A stretch of DNA of 64,000 nucleotides from Coptis chinensis (taxonomy: Eukaryota; Streptophyta; Magnoliopsida; Ranunculales; Ranunculaceae). Both the position numbers and the translations under genes were made by a program. The stretch lies in contig CM027381.1 in assembly GCA_015680905.1 (NCBI GenBank), positions 14,175,501 through 14,239,500 on the forward strand. The letters run 5' to 3'. This document shows positions 34,696 through 46,344 of the stretch, in pieces. Each line of letters begins with the position of its first letter. The first letter of the stretch is position 1. The notes under the pieces are model-generated. The model did not search any database. It was not told the origin of the DNA and saw nothing but the letters and a program-made list of their open reading frames with translations.

Positions 34696-34700
34696 GGTGG

Positions 34701-37700
34701 GAACCATTTAACATAAACCAGAATTTTATCTCTGTGAATTTGCCGGGACATGACTTCCTGAACTAGTTTTATATGTTTCGAAGCTCTGTTGATGTATCTA
34801 ACTGGATAAGGACATTTACCTTTAAACCTTGTGTCATTTCTTGCCATCTAAATATTCCACAAGACCACAACAAAGTAGCAACACTGCACATCGCCATTTT
34901 GCATTGTCCTGATATCCTTGATTAAACACGCTAACTGTTCCTTAAAATTGACACCATTCATATTCCTCTGATCAATAAGTCCGCTCAAATTTATTCCACA
35001 CCAAATAGCTCTCGAGAAAGAACACTAAAAAAAACATGAAACTGTGTTTCAGGAAATCTCTCACACAGGGTGCATTCAGGATAGACTTGAAAATGATGAG
35101 ATGCCAATAAATCCGTTGTTGGGACGACACCTTGCAAGCATTGCCACACGAATTTTTTTTGTTTAAACGATACTTTCATCTTCCAAACATGTTTGTATAT
35201 ATTGTTATCTTGAACCGCTGTATTTGTTTCATTAATCAACTGAATGTAGCCATTATATGCAGACTTCATCGAATATTCTCCCGTTTCCTCCTATTTCCAA
35301 ATCAAAGTATCCTCCTCATTTGGTGTAATAGGCATAGAAACAATTCTCTCCACATATTCTACAGGCCAAAATTCATTCAACCTATCCCAATCCCAGGTAT
35401 TTGTATCCATGTCAATGAAATTATAAACAAGGTTAAAAAGACAGTCAGGTGGTTTCCCATTAATTTCCTGTATATCCTCAGAATGTGGAATCCATTTTTC
35501 TTCCCATGCATTAATAGAAGTACCAGTCCCAAGCTTCCAAACTGATCCAACATTAATAATGCTTCGTGTTTTGCAAATCCTTTTCCACATTACTGATGAA
35601 CTAGGTTTAACTTCCGCCTTAAAAAAACTGGAGTTATGAAAGTACCTCTGTTTCATATGATGAGCCCATAATGATGCTGGATTCAGTAAATCCCATCCTT
35701 TCTTTGCCAGTAAAACATAATTTTGTAATTGCAGTTCCTTTATACCCAGTCCTCCATTATTCTTTGACATACATGCTAATCGCCAGGGGAAATAATAAAG
35801 CTTCCTTGTTGATGGCGTATCTCCCCATAGAAAAGATCTTCTGATAATATCTATCCTATCCACTATCTGTGCAGGTAAAATGGAACATGACATGGCATGA
35901 GTTGGCAGTGAGGATAAAACTACATTAACCAAAGTGAGTCGGCCTGCCTTAGATAAACAATTTGCTTTCCAACCTACAAGCTTTCTTTGAAGTCTTTCCA
36001 GTAGAGGGCTGAACTTCTGAACTCTACCCTTCCCAGTTAGATTAGGTACTCCCAAGTACACTGGCATGACAGAAGTAGAAGGCATACTGAAACATCTCCG
36101 TAGAAAGTAAACAAACCTCCGATGCAATTTTGGGTGATGGATAATTTGAGACTTGGTTATGTTGATAGTCTAGCATGACACTTTGCAATACTCCTTTAAC
36201 AGATTGTTCAATTGATGCTGCTCATCAAATCCACACTTACCAAGCACTAAAAGATCATCCGCATACATTAAATGAGACACTGGCTGACAATATTTCCTCA
36301 ATTTGCAACCATGAATGAGACCCTCTTTGTTAAGTTTCAAGAAATTCAATGATAAAAGCTCTGAACACAATATAAAAAGATAGGGAGAAAGGGGATCACC
36401 TTGTCTTAACCCTCTTGAAGGCTTAAGGAAACCATGTGCAGCACCATTTAGAAGCACAGAGTAAGAAACATTCTGAACACAAAACATTATCTTGTTAATC
36501 TAGTGAACAGGAAACTCGAACTTAGTAAGCATCAATCTTAGAAAACTCCACTCGATTTTATCATAAGCTTTCTGCATATCAATCTTTAAAGCAAAATATT
36601 TTGCTTTCCTATTCCCATGTCCTCTTATCTTGTGATAAAACTCATTTGCAAGCAAAACATTGTCATGAATACTTCTCTTGGGTAAGAAGGCAGTCTGAAA
36701 AGGACCAATAAGTCTTTGAATGATAGGCCTCGATCTGTTTACAATAATCTTCGAGATAATTTTATAAACAACATTAGTCAAACTGATTGGTCGAAAATGT
36801 TCCGGGAGTGATGAATTCATGATCTTTGGAATTAAGGCAATGAAGGAATGATTGAGTTGTAGGGAGAAAGAACCATGAAGGAAAAAAGACTCGACTGTCT
36901 CACATACTTGATCACCCACCAAATGCCAGAAATGCTGAAAAAAGAAGGCCTGATAACCATCCGGTCCTGGAGATTTAAAGGGCTTCATATGCTTAAGAGC
37001 AGTCACAATCTCGTCATTATCAACTCCCCTTAACAAACTTAATTTTTCCTCTTCATCAAGACATGGCGCTTGAACATTGAAAATCTGCGACCTAAGATCA
37101 GGTTCTGAAGTAGTCATTGTATCCTCAAAAAATTCCATGAGCCTATAACCAATCTGTCACCTTTCAGTTAAAATTCCACCATTTCGATCTTTGATTGAGT
37201 GTATATAATTTCTATCTCTTCGACTGTTTACCATATTATGGTAGAATCAAGTATTCTGCTCTCCAAATTAGAACCAGTCTAAACAAGCTTTCTGCCCCCA
37301 ATGATTTGCTTGCTACACAAGGATATCATTATGTTCCAGTATCAAGTCATTTTCTACCAGAAATAACTCCTCTGTCTCAGTTGCATTCTCTATCAAACTT
37401 TGAATCTCACTTAGTCTCTGTTTGACAACCCCCAACTTATGTTCAACCTCACCAAACACATGTTTATTCTACCATCTTAAATTTTTTTGGCAGTTTTGAA
37501 GCTTCTTACATAAAACAAAAGAAGGAGAACCACGCAACTCATGCTGAAAAGCATCTTGTATTTGCTCCTGACATCCTCCATGTTGCGCCCACATTATTTC
37601 AAACCTAAAAGGCCGTCGGACATTTACCCTGTCTTGAATCAACTTTAAAATCAAGAACTTATGATCAGAATTGGTGGCCAACTCATGCAGAACTCTACAA

Positions 37701-38340
37701 TCAGTGAACCTTGACGCCAAACTTCATTTGCCATCATTCTATCAATTCTTTCCCATATTCTGTTACGACCATTATGTCTATTAGTCTAGGTGTAAATACT
37801 ACCAACAAACCCCAAATCCAACAACTCACAATCATCAATCATATCCAAGAAAGGCCTAACTTTGGAATAATTAAAATGTTTTCCACCACACTTTTCTTCT
37901 TGACATGTTATTTCATTGAAATCCCCTATGAGCAACCATGATTCATCATTTGTCGGTTTAAACATAGCAAGAACAGGCCACTGTAATCTCCGAATGAAAG
38001 ACTTTGAGTTGCCATAGACACACGACAAAAGAAAACATTCGTTTACTCCATTAACTTTTACAGAGAGTTTACAGTGAATGAACCATGACTCGGACATAAT
38101 AACTTTGACCACCACACTTTTTTCCCAAAATATCCACAAGCCACCAGACAACCCTTGGCTTGATACTACAAAAGGCTCAAAATCCTCTAATCTTTTAATT
38201 AAACTGACTCCTTTATTTACAGAACACTTAGTTTCCATAACAAACATAAATATAGGCCTAACATCATTGATTTTCTTTTTCAGCTCCTCCATCATCGAAG
38301 GTCGGCCACTCCCTCGACTATTCCAAGATAACAGACTCAT
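34701..38340 (-). pseudogene. LINE ORF2: endonuclease, reverse transcriptase, zf-RVT
   Basis: ORF2 starts at 38340 (MSLLSWNSRGSG). The APE-type endonuclease shows FVMETKC, LIGDFNEI and, after a stop, the TNSDHKFL block near 37660. Reverse transcriptase lies at 37138-35291: KSPGPDGYQAFFFQHFW, IALIPKI, HFRPISLTN, FALKIDMQKAYDKIEW, GLRQGDPLSPYLFILC and the active site MYADDLLVLG. The zf-RVT domain is at 35269-34991 (MKSAYNGYIQL, WQCLQGVVPTTDLL, CTLCERF). The connection to RNase H ends VKWFPP at 34700. In-frame stops occur at 37786-37788 (TAG where W is usual in TWTN), 36500-36502 (again W), near 36170 and near 35290, with frameshifts around 37140-37470. The order and length equal a complete plant L1 ORF2. 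Confidence 0.9.
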
Positions 38341-40106
38341 GGATTCCTTGGGGTCTGCTTACGGCCAGAACCCTTAACCGACTGATTTTTTTTTCTTTTC
38401 CAGCTGAAGTCTTTTGCACTATGTTGGGATGATCGAACAGCAGCCACCTCGTGGTCATCATGAACAGGAGTTTTTCGTCTGGCCTCTCGTTCTTTCGCAA
38501 AGAAACTTTCCACCATGTCATTGACCTTTTCCTTGTCTTGTTTCATCAATTCTTTGCCTGCTACCCTTTGCGAGATTTCCTATCTTTTAAAAGAGTAAAC
38601 CTCCTCCTGGACAATATGATCTTGTAACTGCGACAAATCAATAAAGTAGAGATTCTTAGGATCACTAGAAATCTGGGTGAATCTTGGCAGGCATTCGAGT
38701 TCAGGCAAGGGATGAAAATTCTAGAAAGCCATTTGAGTAGAAAACCCCATCTGTCTAGGGTTGTGTGCTTCCACAGTAAGAGGCAACTGATCTTGTGTAG
38801 TTTGCCATTCATGTTCATTACTTGGACCAACAGTACCATTCAGTTGAGGTGATGAGATATCAATGATCATGGGTCCTTTTGTTTGTTCCACATTTGTATT
38901 CATTAGCTTCGAATTCACAGAAGAATCACCCACATTTGTAATCAGTGGAAGAAGTGGTTGGTTAATATCAGTACCAAACAACAGAGAGAACCCAAATACA
39001 AAGCGGTCACCAATGGGTTTTGGAATAACCTGAGTTTTAGACGAGTAAAACTGAAAGCGTTGTCCTCCTGGTGAAACTCTAACTTCATTCCCATGACCTT
39101 CTTCTATTACATTGCAAGCTGCGAAATGATGCCCTATAAAACCACACTTAAAGCAGAAAACTGGCAGATACTCAAAGACAAAAGAAATCCAGTCAACCCC
39201 ATTAATGGATTCCAATAGAAGAAAACCTGGCGGAATTGGGTCGTGAACGTCAAGCAACACTTTAACTTGCACACAATTAGGTTGTGTTTCAGTCTTAGGA
39301 TAAATCTCTAAAAAATTTAGATGAGACATGTCAAAATAACCAGATTCAACCAGGTTGCCCTCAATAATCTCCTTATCCAAATAAACATTAGGATAGTTAT
39401 TTAAATGCATCCACACATAAAACTTTGAGAAATTCAACTCCTTAGTTTCATAAAATTCCATCCATGGAATGATTTGAAAAATGTGATGAGCTACAATCCA
39501 AGGCTACCCCAGCATAAGTGCAGCCACCTGTTCCTGAGACTCCATCCTAATTTGAAATATTTCAGCTTTATAAAAAACCATGTCTTCTATCTTAAAAGGG
39601 TACCGTGCTTTTTCAAGAGCTGATCTGATTGTGCTCAAATTCACCCTTCCATCCAGAACTCGACCAAACAAAGTCATCTTATTGTAGCCCACATATTTAC
39701 TCTTCATTTTCTCAGAACTGGTGATCATAGGAGGATCTGTGTAAGGCATCTTCATCTTGGCATCAAAATTTATAGCAAGAAGTTCAATAGGATTGGGATT
39801 TTTGGAGGGAGACAGTAACTTGTTGGTGTTAGGGCTCATATAAAGAAGTAATTGAAATAACTTGGGTTGATGAACTCTGAAGAACCATTGAGCTTCCAGT
39901 AACCACTTATATAGCCCAACCCCTCCAGCATTCCAACCACATTCAAGTGGTCTCAATTCAGCTTCATTTTTTGCCCATTCATACAATTCCATCTGTGTTA
40001 AGAAAACCCAACAATCTATCCATAATTTCATTGTTATAGAATTAATCCGCCAAATGGCTTCCTCTTCATTCAGATCATCATTGCCCATAGATATCTCAAC
40101 CCGCAC
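38337..40106 (-). pseudogene. LINE ORF1, RNA-binding protein with CCHC knuckle
   Basis: Opens at 40106 (MRVEISMGNDDLNEEEAIWR). The first 200 codons end at TAG 39504, after which the frame continues WIVAHHIFQIIPW and MEFYETKELN. A DUF4283-like fold is suggested by RIMGKVLDG-type text (MTLFGRVLDGRVNL). The knuckle CFKCGFIGHHFAAC (39150-39110) binds nucleic acid. A frameshift lies near 38720. The C-terminal segment (KEKVNDMVESFFAKERE) returns and ends at TGA 38339-38337. That stop overlaps the ATG of ORF2 as ATGA. Confidence 0.82.
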
Positions 40107-40487
40107 TAAGACTGAAAAGAGTCTAGATTAAGACAACCATCATAACATGTAATCTCTGTTAAATCTTGTTTAGACATTAGCAAGATTTGATCCCAATCAC
40201 AGGAAAAAGCACGATACCCAGGAAATTTATCTCCACATAATAACCGTCTATTACACGTCAAAGATCAGTTGGAGTTAGAAAAGAAGCAAAGTATCTAAAA
40301 AGAAGTAAACACCCAATTAGAGTTCTGAACTCACATGGAAAATCTAATATTTTTATGAAGAGACCACGAGACTTGAATCCAAGGCCACATCAAGCAAATC
40401 TAAAGAAATTGGCCAAACAACTACTTACTTGCTTTATTTTATGAACTAACACTGTTTACAGTGTAGGATTTTACCAGAAAGAAAAGG

Positions 40488-42179
40488 TCCTGATGAAATA
40501 TTGGGCTATTGTTGAAAATGGGCCTGCGATCATACAGTGAAGGAATTAGATTTTGAATTTGGTTTGGTTTGAGATTTGAAGGATTAGAAATTGAATTGGT
40601 TTGGATTGAAACTGAACTTGAATTAGAGATTGAAATTAAAATTGGATTAGAGATTAAAATTAGGTTGAAATTGGATTAGATATTGGATTGGAGATTGTAA
40701 TTGAATAGAAATTGGATTAGAATTTGGGTTAGAATTTGGGTTAGAATTTGGATTGTATTATGATTGTTCAATCAATGAATTTGAGCTTGATGAAAAGTTG
40801 AAAACACACTTTCTCACTAAAAGAATGCCTATTTATTAGCAGTAAATTTTATACGTGGGCAGAAATTGTATGTGGGCAGAAGTTGTATGTGGGCATGTGG
40901 GTCAAATAAGATATCGGCACTTGTCAGTAATTCTTAGTCATTTCTAACCATTGTATGTGAGATTGTGAATCACTTTTTATTGGTAACTAACCATTGTAGA
41001 ATCCACTAAGATTTCAATGCTACAAAAAACAAGTGATCCAATTCAATAATTCTAGGGCGACGTTATTTTTGGCCTAGTTTAGTGACATGGATAACATGAC
41101 AAGTTATTTATGATTCTTTAACCTCTTTCTCACATGACAAAAAAATTAAAAAACCGAAAATAGCCCCCAATCCCTTTCTTTTGTATTTGTAGGTAACATT
41201 GACTCCCAACTCTAATCCCCTTCTCTCTTCCACGGGTGAAACACTGAACAAGACCAATTTTTAGTTTTTTTTTTTTTTTAAAAAGAGAGAGAGAGAGGAT
41301 GGTGTTTTTATGTTTTGATTGGAGACAAAATCTCTTTACAAGTGCAAAACTTGTGAAAACCCTTTTTCATTAATAAATATTTGAAATCATATTTTCTAGC
41401 AAACCCAGTTCTCAAATAAAATTTTCTTCTAATTTTCTGTTCTTTAGTGATGAGGGGTTTTCATGTAATTTACAGGGTAAGGGTATAAAACAGAATTTTT
41501 TGAAGTGTTAGATGAGAAATTGGGAATAAGAAGAGTAATAGAATAATTTTGTTTTCTTTGTTCGAGTAGTGGATTTGAGAGAGCATTAGAAAATTGGGAG
41601 ACACGTCAGCCAGTCACTAAACCGGGCCAAAATGCCTGCCTCGGTAGAATTACTGGATCCAATTTCTTCAACAGGTGCTGGGTTTCTCCTTCCTTACCCT
41701 ATTTTTTTTTCCCTCTCTGTCTTCTTTTTCTCAAAAAAAAAAAAAAATGTAAACTATTGCTCAAACTGATTGGTATGCTTATTTTGTTCATGGTTTCCTG
41801 TTGCCCATTTTGAAGACTTTGGGATCAAGATCGACGGCATAACCACCACTTTAAGGAGTACTTTCCTTTAATTGCTAGCATATGTTTTGAAACAATTGTA
41901 TGCAACAGTTGCGTATTTCGTTTCTTGAGATTTGAGCAATGTCAACGTTAAACATTCTAAGAACTAATTGCATAACCAAATGTACATTACGTTTAACTTT
42001 TGTGGCGAAATACTAGCTAGTCTTTCTGGGCGATCCAAAAGTTGCTAAAGGGTGTGATCGATATCGATCACTATGCCTGCAAAGCATCAAACACTTCAAA
42101 CAAAATTTCTAACGTTAATGAAGTTGTGAGTACTCTGAAGTTGTTTAGCTGAGACACGAAAACCGAGTTGGGTCTTGTT
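40488..42179. other. Intergenic DNA right of the LINE
   Basis: Includes the degenerate tandem repeat listed next, a GA run at 41285-41298, and poly-T/poly-A tracts near 41265 and 41735. No gene recognised. Confidence 0.5.
40555..40765 (+). repeat. Degenerate tandem repeat of GAAATTGGATTAGA-like units
   Basis: About 15 imperfect units of 12-20 bp with the core TTGGATTAGA or TTGGGTTAGA run head to tail. Their order suggests local slippage. Three consecutive AGAATTTGGGTT units at the right are the most regular. Confidence 0.75.
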
Positions 42180-42770
42180 ACATTCCTCAGCTAGCTTGAT
42201 GTTGTTGAGGGAGATGCCTCTCTCAGCTCATTAAGTAGTGCCTGCAACTCATTAGATATTCTCCAGTCATTCTCTTGTATGATTGCTTGTAGCTTTGTGG
42301 TACAACCTTTAAGATGTTCAGTCGACAGATTTAGGAGTTGCTTCAGCGAGGAACCATCAAGCCAATAGTCCCTCCATAGGTCTATGGACCTACCATCTCC
42401 CACCTCCCAATCAGTATGTTATTCTAGTTCAATCAACGCTTCTTTGAGACCAGTCCAAATAGATGTAACTTTGTAATGCTTTATCATCTCTCCATCAGTA
42501 TTGTAAAAAAATTCTGCATGAAACTTGCGAAATCGTCATCACCCTGAAACAGATTCCAACTCATCTTCATTAACAGAGCTTTATTTATCTCGCCTAGTCT
42601 TCGAATACCTAGACCACCTTCACATAAAGGTTTATAAGTCTTCTCCCAACTAACTGTAATTTTTTTTTGCAACATTTGGATCCCCACTCCATAGGAAATT
42701 CCTAGTGGTCTTTTCAGCTTCCTTTATCATGCTAACCGGCGGCCATTTATAAATGGACATGTTATGAATT
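42180..42770 (-). pseudogene. LINE ORF2 fragment, reverse transcriptase to zf-RVT
   Basis: Minus-strand text NFLWSGDPNVAKK, then KITVSWEKTYKPLCEGGLGI and RRLGEINKALLMKMSWNL, then GDGRSIDLWRDYWLDGSS. This matches the region between RT and zf-RVT of plant L1 elements (CxPKxxGGLGIRxL, GxGxSIxLWxDxWL). It is broken between 42400 and 42490 by a frameshift and has no A-tail or boundary that I can see. It is related to, but not derived from, the LINE at 32-40 kb by simple duplication. Confidence 0.75.
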
Positions 42771-43631
42771 GTAGTACTACAATTACCAACTCTAAATTGA
42801 CATCAAATTAGCCGCTAATTGGGGTGTACAATTTTATGTTCTTGGTACCATTAAACAATAACTTTAGAGTGCTAATATTCTCCCCTTGTTACGTCCATAA
42901 ACTCACCTTTAAAAATTTATATTATCTATTATACTCCTTTATTCTTCCACCTCCCCCATTAGCATAAGCTCACCACTGGCTCCTTGAAAGTTAAAACTCT
43001 AGAATTGGATAATATGGTCACTCAAATATTCACTCTCTTTTACCAACCTTTATTATATTATTTTAGTTTATACCTAATGATAGCGATTGAATCAACAATA
43101 GATTGTTCAATCCCATGACTAACACTAGTAATAAATCGTACGAGGTGTTCTGCAATCGATCATCTTTATATAGATATAAGAATCTTGTTCAAATTTAGGC
43201 TTGAGATAGTCCAATTTGAACAATATCTCACAATTATTTTAGTATAAAAGCTAATGAAAAACAAACACGTTCTAACCTCTAAGTATATCAATTGAATTAT
43301 CACAACTTAACCTCAAACATGTTCATAATAATATTCGCAAAGTTTCGTTTTGCTCCTACCACAAAACAATTTGTGTAATGATCGAGACTATTTAATTCGT
43401 ACAATTATATATATATGCAAAAATGAATAATATGCATTTTATTTTGTTTCTACGCACCCATCATTTTTGGGTCGTATTTTCATGTGTATGCTAATTAACT
43501 TGGCTTAGGTGCAGGATGTAAGTTGGCTAAGTTGTTATCGTAAAAAAATTCTTATATGGCTATTGAATCAAATCTTTAGCTAGATCTTGTCAAGTGTCTG
43601 ACTATTATTTGGAATTTTTAGTATTTGGTTA
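42771..43631. other. Intergenic DNA, no gene recognised
   Basis: AT-rich with no domain. Its last 40 bases contain the motif AAGTGTCTGACTATTATT (43592-43609), which is repeated inside the adjacent CACTA element. Confidence 0.5.
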
Positions 43632-44539
43632 CACTACACCATAACAGGCTATTTGCAACGGCAAAAAACCGTTGCTAATAATTTTCGCAACGCTTTTTAA
43701 GCCATATAAGTGTCTGACTATTATTCGTACAATTATTCGTACAATTAAGCATTGCAATTAAGCTTTGCAATTAAGTGTCTGACTATTATTCGTACAATTA
43801 AGCGTTGCAACGGTTTTTTATTTCACAAACGCTTTTTAAGCGTTAGTAATTTGTTAAAAATATTACCAACGGTTCTTAACTGTTGCAAAGTTGTTAGTTA
43901 CTTTTAAAAAAAAAAATTTAAAATCGTTTGTAACGGTTATAAACTGTTGCTGATGGGTTGCTAATAAAAAACAATAATTTCTCATATATTTTGTAGCGAG
44001 ACCATCTAAACCTACAATAAATAGATATTACTGTGTGCCAGTATTCATAGCCATACTCATACACATACACCATATGGTGTATCACACTCTGACAAATAGA
44101 AAGTCATAACCTATCAAGGAGGTCCGAACACAGTTCTTCAAACTTGGCCCTAATAAGAATTTGAGAATGTGTCTCAGCCCAGACTTTAGCAGTAGTTCAA
44201 ATTTAAGGCTTTAAACTCAACTACCAGAGAATTCCTAAAAAAATTATATAAGAGCATTCAATAGCCGAGTAATCCAATCACACAGGCAATAATGAAAACC
44301 TTCCTGGATACTATATTGCAGTAAAGTTTTATCATAATTATGAATTTTGAGGATGAAACTATATTAACCTGATTTCGAAATCATATCAAACTAAAGAAAT
44401 TACTAAATTGATCAAGAATTTTCAGTAATCTTCAAGGAACAAAAGCTGATCCCACAGAGACCATTACTCTAGATAGATTCCCATATTATGTGAATATAGA
44501 ATACAATTTCTTCATAAACAAGCAGTGGTGTTAAATTAC

Positions 44540-44721
44540 CAAAATCAGCAGTAGATTTCAGTCGCTCAGGAGTACATGCTTGAGATTGAGACCTTGAGTT
44601 CTCAGAATTCTTGGATCTGGTGCTTTCCTGACAAGGAACTATCGAGCTTTTGGACAGAGAAGCACCAATCTGTTCTTTGTGTAGTTTATTCCTATCAGGA
44701 TGCTCTTTGTCCAATCCAAAC
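44540..44721 (-). pseudogene. Unrecognised captured exon
   Basis: Minus-strand open segment of 182 bp bounded by an acceptor (CTTGTAATAG) and a donor (GATTTTG before GTAATT). It reads RFGLDKEHPDRNKLHKEQIG, a Ser/Lys/Glu-rich polar sequence, then TPERLKSTADFG. It lies downstream of the ERGIC3-like exons on the same strand. It does not resemble the end of ERGIC3, so it may come from a different gene. Family not recognised. Confidence 0.4.
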
Positions 44722-45412
44722 CTATTACAAGGCAAGGAACAAACCGAGTAATGTTGGCATGAACTGAAAAGCTGATAATTTGCATATAGCTGATATGTGA
44801 AGCAAATATAAAGGTTCCAGCTCTTACAACTGCCTACATTAAAATGGAAAGCATGTTTGTCAAATTAAGGGACGTTCCATGGTCATTAACAATAAGAAGT
44901 GCTTGCGGGAACATTTACAGAATAAAAAAGTGATGGTCAAAAATCGTGAAAACACCTAGAAGTCCTAGAAATATGAGAAAGGTGAGACTTGTCAGTTATG
45001 CATTTTCCAATTTACTTTTCCCTATATTTATTCTTGTTTTCCATCCTTGAACTATCTATATGCATATGCCAAGAGATGCAGACCTGACTACAGTTATCAT
45101 AGCTAACCTTCTAGTTCATGTGACAAGTTAATCAAATGATTGCAAACTAGCATACATATGATGGTTTGAAGTGGCTTTGAACCAACCAACTAGGTTCATT
45201 TTAGCCTTAGGGGGGTAGGGTATGGGCAAGAGGGGATCAAGCAGCAACTGATCCAAGCTAGGATTACTTAAACAGTTAAACTGGTTTCTAATTTTTAGAT
45301 AATAGTGCTGATTTTGAAGTACTAAGCCATACTACTATTTCCATAACGTATGCCCCTAACTGAATTTAAACTAAAAAAAGATGCAAAATGTGATGTGACC
45401 ATTTAGTTTTAC

Positions 45413-46344
45413 CTCCAACAATCGCGCAGACATTTGTCAAGAAGTGCAGCAGTGGCACTGTTTCCTCATTGAAGCTCACTTGCAATTTTTCCAAAAAAAA
45501 AAATAATTTGCACAGATAACAAAAACTCACACTCAAATAGTGTGAGTTTTTGTTATCTGTGCATAACAAAAACATTTGTCATTTGAGTGTTCACTACACA
45601 CTCACAGGATTGCGTTATGCATAACTAGAAAATACAAAACTCAAAATTCAATTCAACAGGCGTGCCAGGCCTAGGTAAGGTTCGTAATCCACCAAAAAGT
45701 GTTTCGATAGTTTGTTAGGATTGGAAAGAGAACCTCCCGGCAAAGATGGGCACAGGTAGTCGAGAACAAAAGAGCCGGCTTTGACATATGCAATAAGAAC
45801 GATTACATACAATCATCAAGCATTAAGCATAAAGCAGAAACATGACTTCTAACAAGTTCCGTGAGTATGGCATTCTTGGTATTAAATTTTGTTGAATTGT
45901 CAAATAAAGCAATTGTTTAATATTAGAAACCAAGTCAATACTAGATACCAAGTCAGTACTAGATACCAAGTACTAGAAATCAAGTCAGAACTGAAAATGA
46001 GAAACATAAAATAGATGCAGAAATAGATACCGAGTTATATGATACATTAAATGCGATATCAGAATACTATTTTTTGGCTTCCGAACATACGTCAAGATAA
46101 ACGATGCTACTAAAATATAATATTGCAAAACCTAGCTTGAACATTTCTGACAAAACCTTGTAGAGTCTCAGAACCTTGAGAAAATATGCTTAGTACTTGC
46201 CTTGATTTTGAAAGGCAGCTTTCAATTCACTCACCTTAATTGGAGAGAAGTCGTAAAAGAAGAAAACTCTAGGAATAGACTGAGTATAAACCTCCTGGCT
46301 TCTAAAATGTTCGGTCACAGAAGAGATAATTGTCCCTCCCGAAT
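45413..46344 (-). pseudogene. ERGIC3/Erv46-like cargo receptor, two captured exons
   Basis: ERGIC3 proteins are membrane cargo receptors cycling between ER and Golgi. Exon 46235-46344 reads SGGTIISSVTEHFRSQEVYT then SIPRVFFFYDFSPIK. It is bounded by TTGCAG and a GTGAGT donor. The next exon, 45413-45478, reads SFNEETVPLLHFLTNVCAIV followed by GG and a GT donor. Both correspond in order to consecutive C-terminal exons of plant ERGIC3-type genes (VTEHFR, VFFFYDLSPIKV, HFLTNVCAIVGG). The final membrane-anchor exon (VSGI...FIYHG) was not found, and N-terminal exons could not be identified upstream. The acceptor of the second exon leaves the frame one base off, so it is a broken fragment. It lies within CACTA-2 and is most likely captured from a host gene. 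Confidence 0.8.

Larger units (their letters stand above)
32279..40480 (-). mobile_element. L1-type LINE, near full length, minus strand
   Basis: The 3' end is marked by an A-tail (T-run at 32279-32297). Both sides have GAAAAGG (32272-32278 and 40481-40487), a plausible but short target duplication. Net length without the inserted solo LTR is about 6.4 kb. Order on the minus strand: 5' leader (40480-40107); ORF1 with a CCHC knuckle (40106-38337); ORF2 with endonuclease, reverse transcriptase, zf-RVT and RNase H (38340-32318). Both ORFs are damaged by several in-frame stops and a few frameshifts, so the copy is inactive. Confidence 0.88.

Noticed and set aside
35132-38377. Plus-strand open frames across the LINE
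   Set aside because: They are shadows of ORF1 and ORF2, which have consistent LINE domains on the minus strand.
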